DNA of 16,956 bases, from assembly GCF_014904065.1 (NCBI RefSeq), contig NZ_JACXJG010000009.1, positions 107,303 through 124,258 of the forward strand, in the 5' to 3' direction. Positions 8,144 through 14,260 of the stretch are shown here, piece by piece. Position 1 is the stretch's first letter; each line of letters opens with the position of its first letter. Below the pieces are notes generated by a model. That model made no database searches. It had not been told where the DNA came from and saw nothing but the letters and a program-made list of their open reading frames with translations. The translations under genes were made by a program, and so were the position numbers. Source of the DNA: Gulosibacter sediminis. Lineage in GTDB: Bacteria > Actinomycetota > Actinomycetes > Actinomycetales > Microbacteriaceae.

Positions 8144-8821
8144 GTGTCGAACGCGCCGCTCTCGCCGAGCAACCTCAGCTACCTCAAGGCCGTCTGGGCC
8201 CTCGGCGAGTGGTCGCATGAACCGGTGACGGCGACGATGATCGCGGCCCGCGTCGGCGTGCGCACGTCGACGGCGTCGGATGCGATCAAGAAGCTCTCGG
8301 AGCGCGGTCTGCTCGACCACGCGCCCTACGGTGCTGTGACGCTGACCGAGGAGGGCACCGTGCACGCGGTGCAGACAGTCCGCCGCCACCGACTCATTGA
8401 AACCTTCCTGGTCGAGGCCCTCGGCTACCGCTGGGATCAGGTCCACGACGAGGCCGAGCGGCTCGAGAACGAGGTCTCGGACTTCATGATCGAGCGCATC
8501 GACGCCTCACTCGGCAACCCGCGGCGCGACCCGCACGGCGACCCCATCCCGGGCCCCGACGGCACCGTCGACAGACCCGAGGCGACCCCGCTGAGCGAGG
8601 CGAAGCCCGGGCAGTCGCTGCTCGTCGAGCGCGTCTCCGACAGCGACCCAGCACTGCTCGAATACCTCGCCGAGCAGGGCGTCATCTACGGCGCTGAGCT
8701 CGAGGTGCAGGGCTCGGCCCCGTTCACCGACGCGGTCAGCCTCACGGTGCAGCCCACCGGCGCGAGCCTGTCGATCAGCTCGACGGCCGCACACGAAGTC
8801 TGGGTGAGCGAGCGCGCGTAA
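8144..8821 (+). CDS. mntR: Metal-dependent DtxR/MntR-family transcription regulator
   Basis: The 225-residue protein has the three-part DtxR build: N-terminal winged helix-turn-helix (about 10-70, with TASDAIKKLSERGLL as recognition region), dimerisation and metal-binding domain (about 75-125, RRHRLIETFLVEALG), and a C-terminal SH3-like FeoA domain (about 150-222). By eye alignment to DtxR, the primary-site ligands His79, Glu83 and His98 are kept as His82, Glu86 and His101. Glu105 stands in place of DtxR Cys102, which favours manganese over iron. The residues matching MntR Asp8 and His103 appear to be Ser12 and Asn109, an unusual secondary site. Convergent mntH only 6 bp away makes manganese homeostasis the likely role. 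GTG was chosen as start because the -10 box is 6 nt upstream and the family N-terminus matches. Confidence 0.88.
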   Translation: MSNAPLSPSNLSYLKAVWALGEWSHEPVTATMIAARVGVRTSTASDAIKKLSERGLLDHAPYGAVTLTEEGTVHAVQTVRRHRLIETFLVEALGYRWDQVHDEAERLENEVSDFMIERIDASLGNPRRDPHGDPIPGPDGTVDRPEATPLSEAKPGQSLLVERVSDSDPALLEYLAEQGVIYGAELEVQGSAPFTDAVSLTVQPTGASLSISSTAAHEVWVSERA

Positions 8822-8827
8822 CGCGCC

Positions 8828-10066
8828 CTACTGCATCCCAAACTGCAGCACGATCAGGCCGATGTTGAGCACGATGATCGCCGCGGTGATGATCCAGGCG
8901 AGCGCCGTCGTCCACCACGCGTTGACCGCCTCGCCCATGACCGACTTGCGCGCGGTGAGCCAGACGAGCGGCACGAGCGCGAACGGGATGCCGAACGAGA
9001 GGATGACCTGGCTCCAGACGAGTGCCTGGGTCGGGTCGATGCCGATCGCGAGCACGATGATCGCGGGGATGATCGTGATGAGCCGGCGCGTGAGCAGCCG
9101 CATGCCTCGGTTGAGCAGGCCGCCCATGATGTCGCTGCCGGCGTAGGCGCCGACCGCGGTCGAGGCGATGCCCGAGGCGAGCAGGCCGATCGCGAACATC
9201 CAGGCCGCCGTCGTGCCGAGCGCGTGCTCGAGCGCGGCGTGCGCGCCACCGAGCGTATCGGTGCCCTCGACCCCCGGCAGCACGGTCGCTGCGACAAGCA
9301 ACATCGCGAGGTTCACCGTGCCGGCGATCGTGAGCGCGATCGTGACGTCAACGCGGGTCGCGCGGATGAGCGTGCGTAGCGGCTTCTTCGTGTCCGCACC
9401 GAATCGGTCGCGGGCGAGCGAGGAGTGCGCGTAGATCGCGTGGGGCATGACGGTTGCACCGAGGATGCTCGCGGCGAGCAGCACCGAGTCGGCGCCTTCG
9501 AAGCGAGGCACCATGCCGCCGAGCACGTCGCCTACGGCGGGCGGCGCGAGCCAGAGGCTCCAGCAGAAACCGATCGCGATAACCAGTACGAGGCCGATGA
9601 TGACGAACTCAAATGTCTTCGCGCCGCGGCGTGACTGAATGAGCAGCAGCACGGTCGAGACGACGCCGGTGATGATCGCGCCGACGACGAGGGGAATGTC
9701 GAACATGATCCAGAGCGCGACGGCGCCGCCGATGACCTCGGCGAGGTCGGTCGCGATCGCGACGAACTGCGCCTGCAGACCGTAAAGGATGCGCCCGGCA
9801 CGATTCGAGATGCGGCGGCCGAGCAGCTCGGCGAGGCTCGCGTGCGTCGCGAGGCCGAGCTTCGCCGAGAGGTACTGCACGAGCCAGGCCGCGACGTTCG
9901 CCGCGACGAGCACCCAGACGAGCAGGTAACCGAACTGCGCGCCGGCCGACATGTTGACGGCGACGTTGCCCGGGTCGAGATACGCGACGCCGGCCACGAG
10001 CGCGGGGCCGAGCAACCATGCCGGCTTCGCCTTCGTTGCTCGCTGCGTGCCGGTCGTACTCGCCAT
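8828..10066 (-). CDS. mntH: Nramp-family divalent metal (Mn2+) transporter MntH
   Basis: The 412-residue polytopic membrane protein has the Nramp signatures: DPGN in the first membrane segment (residues 31-34) and the metal-binding MPH of segment six (in ATVMPHAIYAHSS). About eleven hydrophobic segments fill the rest. It imports Mn2+ (and possibly Fe2+) by proton symport in the cytoplasmic membrane. The ATG at 10066 is chosen because AAGGTGG lies 8 nt upstream. A GTG at 10078 would add four residues, but it falls inside that Shine-Dalgarno sequence. The gene converges with the mntR-type regulator, with 6 bp between stops. Its upstream region holds a candidate operator and a leader hairpin, consistent with repression at high manganese. 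Confidence 0.95.
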   Translation of the reverse strand: MASTTGTQRATKAKPAWLLGPALVAGVAYLDPGNVAVNMSAGAQFGYLLVWVLVAANVAAWLVQYLSAKLGLATHASLAELLGRRISNRAGRILYGLQAQFVAIATDLAEVIGGAVALWIMFDIPLVVGAIITGVVSTVLLLIQSRRGAKTFEFVIIGLVLVIAIGFCWSLWLAPPAVGDVLGGMVPRFEGADSVLLAASILGATVMPHAIYAHSSLARDRFGADTKKPLRTLIRATRVDVTIALTIAGTVNLAMLLVAATVLPGVEGTDTLGGAHAALEHALGTTAAWMFAIGLLASGIASTAVGAYAGSDIMGGLLNRGMRLLTRRLITIIPAIIVLAIGIDPTQALVWSQVILSFGIPFALVPLVWLTARKSVMGEAVNAWWTTALAWIITAAIIVLNIGLIVLQFGMQ

Positions 10067-10091
10067 CGTGTCGTCCACCTTTTCGCCATTT

Positions 10092-10109
10092 GCGACAAAA
10101 CTTCGTCGC
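10092..10109 (-). other. Leader hairpin of mntH mRNA
   Basis: GCGAC (10092-10096) and GTCGC (10105-10109) form a 5-bp stem with an 8-nt loop. It lies in the leader expected between the mntH transcription start (about 10118) and the ATG at 10066. It is too small to be a known manganese riboswitch of the yybP-ykoY type. Confidence 0.3.
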
Positions 10110-10115
10110 GCCGAA

Positions 10116-10130
10116 CTTTTGAAAACAGTA
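10116..10130 (-). promoter_or_regulatory. mntH -10 box with overlapping candidate MntR operator
   Basis: On the minus strand TACTGT (10130-10125) is a TAnnnT -10 box. Directly next to it, GTTTTCAAAAG (10126-10116) contains the perfect inverted repeat TTTT-C-AAAA. An AT-rich palindrome set on the -10 is where a repressor would act, and AT-rich palindromes are typical of DtxR/MntR-type sites. That MntR binds it is inference. Confidence 0.4.
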
Positions 10131-10154
10131 GCACCGAATATTTATCGCGCGTGA

Positions 10155-10286
10155 CGCTGCCCCTTGCATCTCACTCCCGCATTCTGCGTCGGCGCGGCCG
10201 GGCTGCTCGCGGTGGCGACAGCCCTCGCCGCGCGCCGCTTGCAGATCCCGGCTCCCCGCTGGCCGAGGCACGGCGACGCAAGCTAG
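10155..10286 (+). other. Possible remnant of a membrane protein C-terminus in intergenic region
   Basis: In the gap between mntH and the truncated permease, an open frame of 43 codons bounded by stops (TGA 10152-10154, TAG 10284-10286) encodes a membrane-like stretch (AFCVGAAGLLAVATALAARR) followed by a basic tail. This resembles the last segment of a multi-pass transporter such as an MFS protein. It has no start codon context and may be chance in GC-rich DNA. Nothing else coding was seen in 10131-10330. Confidence 0.2.
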
Positions 10287-10333
10287 GACGCGACGCGAGC
10301 CGAGTCGGAAACCTTTCCCGGGCATCCAGATGG

Positions 10334-10386
10334 TTGCCGATGCCACTCGCGCCGTTGTAGGCTGACGTCACCGGAAAGCGTTTACC
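10334..10386 (+). promoter_or_regulatory. LacI-controlled promoter of the truncated permease gene
   Basis: TTGCCG (10334-10339), an 18-nt spacer and TAGGCT (10358-10363) make a good promoter. Just downstream, GGAAAGCGTTTACC (10373-10386) differs at one base from the site before the oxidoreductase gene (GGAAAGCGCTTACC). A LacI-family repressor bound here would sit over the transcription start. Confidence 0.6.
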
Positions 10387-10403
10387 CATCGCCTCTCAGA
10401 TCT

Positions 10404-10419
10404 CTTACAACGATGTAAG
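10404..10419 (+). promoter_or_regulatory. Inverted repeat sequestering the Shine-Dalgarno
   Basis: CTTACA-ACGA-TGTAAG is a perfect 6-bp inverted repeat with a 4-nt loop. Its right arm overlaps AAGGAG (10417-10422), the ribosome binding site of the ATG at 10428. As RNA it would hide part of that site; as DNA it could be a second operator. Confidence 0.4.
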
Positions 10420-10427
10420 GAGTGCAC

Positions 10428-10604
10428 ATGACAAGTGCAACCACTGCAACTCCGGTGATCGACTCACCAGACGCGCCCAAGCCCAAGGCTCGGCGCAGGG
10501 CGAAGTCGGGCTGGCTCCAGCAAACGAGCGGCTACGTCTACCCGACCATCTTCCTCGTCATCGCATTCATCGCGTGGTGGATCGTGACCGAGGCGGACTG
10601 GTGA
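10428..10604 (+). pseudogene. Truncated membrane-protein gene, probably ABC permease N-terminus
   Basis: Only 58 residues remain: a Thr/Ala/Pro and Lys/Arg-rich head, then one membrane segment (YVYPTIFLVIAFIAWWIV, about residues 36-53), ending TEADW and an immediate TGA at 10602. The layout matches the N-terminus of binding-protein-dependent ABC permeases of about 270-300 residues, which have a basic head before the first helix; the exact family is a guess. It keeps a full promoter, operator and perfect AAGGAG 5 nt before the ATG, which is unlikely for a chance short ORF. The coding sequence stops where the 3' part of the opposite-strand DUF993 gene begins, so both genes appear cut by the same event. 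A real single-helix miniprotein is the alternative. Confidence 0.65.
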
Positions 10605-11644
10605 CCGTTGAGCCAGCTCATGAACGCGACGCCGGTCTTGTAATAGCAGGTCGGCGCGGCGAACACCTGGCGCGAGAGCTCCTGCGTGGGTTCGAGGATG
10701 CGCGTGAAGCTCTCGACGTCGCCCGCGTCGAGCGCCTGCACGGCCGCCGAGGCGTTCGGCGCGAGCACGCTGAACGCGCCGAGCAGCGCATCCGAATACT
10801 CGCCCGACTCGTCGGCACGGATGAGCTCGACGTAGTTGAAGTCGTCGCCCGTGAACATCGTGACGCCCTCGGGCAGCTGCCCCCGCACGTACCGCTCGGC
10901 ATCGGCGTCGAGAAGGCTCATCTTGATGCCGGCGATCTTCGCGGCGTGGCTGTCGACGATCTCGAGTAGGTAGTCGGCGGCGGTGCGCCAGTCGCTGTAC
11001 CCGAAGTAGCCCGCGAGCTGTGGGTCGAACGCGGTGCCGAGCCAGTGGATGATCACCTTGCTCGACGCCTCGCGCAGCACGTGGTCGTAGACGCGCAGGT
11101 AGTCGGCAGCCGACGTCGCCGCGCGGGCGAGGTGCCGGCTCGACATGAGCACGGGCGTGACGCCCTGCTCCTGCGCGAACGCGAGCTGCTCGAGGTAGGC
11201 CGTCTCGATCTCCTGCAGCGAGAGCTGCTCCTCGGTGCGGCCGTCGGTGTTCACGCCGACGGCGACCCGGCCGCCCGCCTCACGCGCGCACTCCGCCGAC
11301 TTCGCGATGAGCTCGCGGGTCGCGGCCGCGTCGAGACCCATGTTGCGCTGGGCGGTGTCCATCGCATCCGCGACGTCGAGGCCCCACGAGAAGATCTGGC
11401 GCCGGTAGTCGAGCGTCGCATCCCAGTCGATGTCGGCCGGTGCGCCGGGCACGTTCTCGGCGTGCGCCTTCGGAATCACGTGCGCCGCCGCGTAGAGCGT
11501 GCGCGAGCGCAGCGGGCCGGTCGGCTTCGCGAACGCCGGGGCCGCGAGCAACTCGGTGGCGCGGGTCGTGCCGTCGGCGTCGAGCAGCTGCAGCGTGATG
11601 TCGGTGGATGCGCGGCTCGAGTCGAACGTCTGCGTCGCGGTCAT
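10538..11644 (-). pseudogene. DUF993 aldolase-like (DHDPS-superfamily) gene with replaced 3' end
   Basis: The 368-residue product belongs to DUF993 proteins, often annotated as dihydrodipicolinate-synthase-family enzymes: TIM-barrel aldolases, probably acting on a sugar-derived keto acid. GIKMSLLD contains the lysine expected to form the Schiff base, and other typical stretches are VAVGVNTDGRTEEQLSLQEI and APTCYYKTGVAFMSWLNGHQ. After Gln349 (codon 10600-10598) the frame runs into sequence antisense to the truncated permease and adds 19 unrelated residues (SASVTIHHAM and on) before TAG. From memory, family members continue with about 40-50 further residues after NGHQ. The start is ATG 11644, overlapping the upstream stop by one base (TGATG), with AGGTGG 7 nt upstream; the open frame beyond it to 11923 lies inside the oxidoreductase gene. 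The barrel may be nearly complete, so residual activity is possible. Confidence 0.8.
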
Positions 11645-12834
11645 CAGGCATCCACCTGCTCTGCGGCGCGGTCGACGGCGTTGCCGAGCGCGAACTCCTG
11701 CAGGCTCACGCGACGACCCTGCGCATCCGACTCGAGGGCGGCCTCGGCGAGCAGCATGCCCGCGGCGCCCGAGCGGAAGTCGTAGTGGTGCTCGCCGTCG
11801 CCGACGACGTAGCGGAGGAACTCGACCCACTGCAGCTTGAAGCCGTTCTCGATGGCGTCGTTCTGCGGCACCTCGACCCAGTTCGACTGGTAGTCGTTCG
11901 CGTCGGGCAAATCGGGGTTCCACGTCGGCTTCGGCGTCGCGTTGCGCGGCTGCACCTTCGCGCCGAAGAGGCCGACGACGGCGCTGCCATGCGTGCCGTC
12001 GACGTGCAGCTCGACGAGCTCGTCGCGGTTCACACGCACCGTCCAGCTCGAGTTGAACTGCACGATGGGGCCGTCCTCGAGGTCGAAGATCGCGTAGGCG
12101 GCATCATCGGCGGTGGCGGTGTAGGCCTCGCCGCGCTCGTCGACGCGGGTGGGGATGTGCGTGCGCTTCTCGGTGTAGACCGAGGAGATCTTGCCGAAGA
12201 GGTTCTCGATGACGTAGTTCCAGTGCGGGAACATGTCGACGATGATGCCGCCGCCGTCTTCGCTGCGGTAGTTCCAGCTCGGGCGCTGGGCGGGCTGCCA
12301 GTCGCCCTCGAACACCCAGTAGCCGAATTCGCCGCGCACCGAGAGGATCTCGCCGAAGAAGCCGCTGTCGATGAGGCGCTTGAGCTTGAGCAGGCCGGGC
12401 AGGTAGAGCTTGTCGTGCACGACGCCGTTCTTGATGCCCGCGGCCTCGGCCTCGTCAGCGAGGGCGACGGCCTCGGCGTAGCTCTCGGCGGTGGGCTTTT
12501 CGGTGTAGATCGCCTTGCCGGCCGCGATCGCCTTGCGGATCGCGGGCACGCGCAGCTGCGTGACGAGCGCGTCGAAGTAGATAGGGAAGTCGGGGTCGGC
12601 GAGCGCCTCGTCGAGGTCGGTCGTGTACTTCTCGACGCCGTGCTTCTCGGCGACCTCGCGCAGCTTCTCTTCATTGCGGGCCACGAGGTAGAGCTCGATC
12701 GGCTGGCGCGAGCCGTCAGAAAGCGGGAAGCCGCCTTCGTCGCGCAGCGCGAGCAGCGAACGAACGAGGTGCTGGCGGTAGCCCATGCGGCCGGTCGCAC
12801 CGTTGACGATGATGCCAATCGTGTTCTGAGTCAT
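11644..12834 (-). CDS. Gfo/Idh/MocA-family NAD(P)-dependent oxidoreductase
   Basis: The 396-residue protein has an N-terminal Rossmann domain with the loop NGATGRMG (11-18), a nucleotide-binding region to about residue 125, and the family's EKP motif (112-114), whose Lys takes part in catalysis. A C-terminal beta-sheet substrate domain (GYWVFEGDW, GGGIIVDMFPHWNYVIE with the likely catalytic His) follows. Members oxidise or reduce hydroxyls of sugars, inositols and their derivatives in the cytoplasm; the substrate cannot be told. The ATG at 12834 has GAGAGG 6 nt upstream. It is the first gene of an operon whose second gene, DUF993, overlaps it by one base. Its promoter carries a LacI operator in the -35/-10 spacer, indicating induction by a carbohydrate. 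Confidence 0.93.
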   Translation of the reverse strand: MTQNTIGIIVNGATGRMGYRQHLVRSLLALRDEGGFPLSDGSRQPIELYLVARNEEKLREVAEKHGVEKYTTDLDEALADPDFPIYFDALVTQLRVPAIRKAIAAGKAIYTEKPTAESYAEAVALADEAEAAGIKNGVVHDKLYLPGLLKLKRLIDSGFFGEILSVRGEFGYWVFEGDWQPAQRPSWNYRSEDGGGIIVDMFPHWNYVIENLFGKISSVYTEKRTHIPTRVDERGEAYTATADDAAYAIFDLEDGPIVQFNSSWTVRVNRDELVELHVDGTHGSAVVGLFGAKVQPRNATPKPTWNPDLPDANDYQSNWVEVPQNDAIENGFKLQWVEFLRYVVGDGEHHYDFRSGAAGMLLAEAALESDAQGRRVSLQEFALGNAVDRAAEQVDA

Positions 12835-12876
12835 GTCGGTCCTCTCATGCGAGACCTCGTCGTTGAGGTTGTGGCA

Positions 12877-12905
12877 ATCCTATGGGAAAGCGCTTACCCG
12901 AGCAA
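12877..12905 (-). promoter_or_regulatory. Promoter of oxidoreductase operon with LacI operator in the spacer
   Basis: On the minus strand, -35 TTGCTC (12905-12900), a 17-nt spacer and -10 TAGGAT (12882-12877) form a near-ideal promoter. The 16-bp GGGAAAGCGCTTACCC (12884-12899) fills the spacer, so a bound LacI-type protein would block polymerase. The leader of about 35 nt also holds a small ACCTC/GAGGT hairpin (12854-12869). Confidence 0.7.
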
Positions 12906-12910
12906 GCGAT

Positions 12911-13150
12911 GGATGCGAAACCGGCCTCCGCGGGTGGGCGGGGGCCGGGTTTGGGGCGGGTTGGCGCGGGTGGCGGATGCGCGGTTCGGCGCCGCGAAGC
13001 GGGGGCGGTCGGGCCGGTTAGGCGGGGCCGGATGCGCGCGGTTCGGCGCCACAGGGTCAGGCCGGTCGGGCGGCGCGGTTAGGCGCCGCGGGGCGGGGCC
13101 GGATGCCCCCCCCGGGGTCGACGCCGCGGGGCGGTGCCGGTCAGGCGCAG
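12911..13150. repeat. GC-rich degenerate repeat tract between lacI-type gene and oxidoreductase promoter
   Basis: No gene was found in this 240-bp stretch. It is made of decayed units each starting with GGATGC, at 12911, 12975, 13030 and 13101 (spacing 64, 55 and 71 bp). The two middle units share CGGTTCGGCGCC, then GGTCGGGC and GGTTAGGCG. A run of eight C lies at 13106-13113. Many short GC palindromes occur, and the tract may act as terminator for the regulator gene that ends at 13151. Confidence 0.55.
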
Positions 13151-14188
13151 CTAGGCACTGCGGGGCGGGGTGCTCTCGCGGATCACGACCGACGTGTTCG
13201 CCGCGAGGGCGACGGGGGCGCGCTCGGGGTCGTCTTGCATCGCGACCTTGACCGCGCGGTAGCCCATGTCGTCGAGCGGCACGACGACCGTGGTGAGGGT
13301 CGGCGTGACGTCTCGGGCGGTGTCGATGTCGTCGAAGCCGGCGACCGAAACGTCGCGGCCGGGCAGCTTGCCGTGGTCACGCAGGGCGGTCATGGCGCCG
13401 ATCGCCATCACGTCGCTCGTCGCGAAGATGGTGTCGACGTCGGGCATCCGCGAGAGCAGCTTGCGGGCGCCGGCGTAGCCGCCGTCGCGGCTGAACTCGG
13501 CCTCGACGTGGTGGTCGCCGCCGAACTCGATGCCCGCCTCGGCGAGTCCCTCGATGAAGCCCTCGACGCGGTCGACGTTGGTAACAAGGCGGCGCGGGCC
13601 CGAGACGATGCCGAACCGCGTGCCGCCGAGCTTCACGAGTGCGAGCGCGAGGTCCTTCGCACCCTGACGGTTCGAGAGCTCAACGACGTCGAACGGCGGG
13701 TGGTGCTGCGAAATGAGCACAACCTTGCCGCCGGTCGCGATGTAGTCGCTGAGGTGCTGGTCGAGCGCCGACTGGCTCGCCGCATCCGTCGTGCGCGAGC
13801 CGGTGAGAATGATCGCCTTTGGCCGCTGCGTGCGCAGCGTGCGCACGATCTCGACCTCGGAGCCGGTGTCATGATGGGCCGTCGCGACCATCACGACCAG
13901 GCCTTCTTCGGCCGCGCCGCGCATGACACCGGCGGCGATCGCGCTGAAGTAGGGGTCGGCGATGTCGCTCACGACGACCGCGATCGTCGACGAGGCGCCT
14001 TTCGCAACCGCCTGCGCCGAGAGGTTCGGCAGGTAGCCGAGGCGATCTGCGGTTTCCTGCACGCGCGCGCGGATGTCTTCGTTCACGCGCCGAGTGCTGC
14101 CGTTGATCGCGCGCGAGGCGGTCGCGATCGACACGCCCGCCTCACGAGCGACATCCCCGAGCGTCACCGGCTGCTTCGCTGCCGCCAT
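13151..14188 (-). CDS. LacI-family transcriptional regulator
   Basis: The 345-residue protein begins with a LacI helix-turn-helix and hinge: VTLGDVAREAGVSIATASRA (about residues 8-27), then GSTRRVNEDIRARVQETADRLGYLPN. A periplasmic-binding-protein-like effector domain with TIAVVVSDIADPYFSAIAAG and the FATSDVMAIGAM and VAGFDDIDTAR motifs follows, ending with the usual PPRS tail. The start is ATG 14188, preceded by GGAGGG 4 nt away. Upstream in-frame codons would run into its own promoter and the divergent gene. It probably represses the oxidoreductase/DUF993 operon, the truncated permease promoter, the glycerate kinase gene and itself, through three similar operators. The effector is unknown, presumably the sugar or an intermediate of this pathway. 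Confidence 0.95.
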   Translation of the reverse strand: MAAAKQPVTLGDVAREAGVSIATASRAINGSTRRVNEDIRARVQETADRLGYLPNLSAQAVAKGASSTIAVVVSDIADPYFSAIAAGVMRGAAEEGLVVMVATAHHDTGSEVEIVRTLRTQRPKAIILTGSRTTDAASQSALDQHLSDYIATGGKVVLISQHHPPFDVVELSNRQGAKDLALALVKLGGTRFGIVSGPRRLVTNVDRVEGFIEGLAEAGIEFGGDHHVEAEFSRDGGYAGARKLLSRMPDVDTIFATSDVMAIGAMTALRDHGKLPGRDVSVAGFDDIDTARDVTPTLTTVVVPLDDMGYRAVKVAMQDDPERAPVALAANTSVVIRESTPPRSA

Positions 14189-14222
14189 GCGTCCCTCCGA
14201 ATGTTCGTCGTTGTCGGAGTTG

Positions 14223-14254
14223 ATTCTAGCGGGAAACGGCTTTCCGGCTAACCT
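14223..14254. promoter_or_regulatory. Divergent promoters sharing one LacI operator
   Basis: Leftward, for the regulator: -35 TTAGCC (14251-14246), 17-nt spacer, -10 TAGAAT (14228-14223). Rightward, for glycerate kinase: -10 TAACCT (14249-14254), ending 6 nt before the ATG at 14261. The imperfect palindrome GGAAACGGCTTTCC (14232-14245) lies in the leftward spacer and just upstream of the rightward -10, so one bound dimer could control both directions. Confidence 0.65.
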
Positions 14255-14260
14255 TGACGC

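Noticed and set aside
8822-8827. Terminator between mntR and mntH
   Set aside because: Only 6 bp separate the two stops and no hairpin with a T-tract is visible, so termination must occur inside the opposing genes or by another mechanism.
10067-10078. GTG at 10078 as the mntH start
   Set aside because: The GTG lies within the AAGGTGG ribosome binding site that is correctly spaced for the ATG at 10066.
10067-10130. yybP-ykoY (mntP-type) manganese riboswitch before mntH
   Set aside because: The leader is only about 50 nt with one small hairpin, too short for that aptamer.
11645-11923. Upstream extension of the DUF993 frame
   Set aside because: It lies wholly within the oxidoreductase coding sequence. 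The ATG at 11644 has a good Shine-Dalgarno and the TGATG overlap.
11608-13251. Long plus-strand open frame (547 codons) opposite the oxidoreductase gene
   Set aside because: The translation is low-complexity and runs across a promoter, operator and repeat tract, while the minus strand has a clear Gfo/Idh gene.
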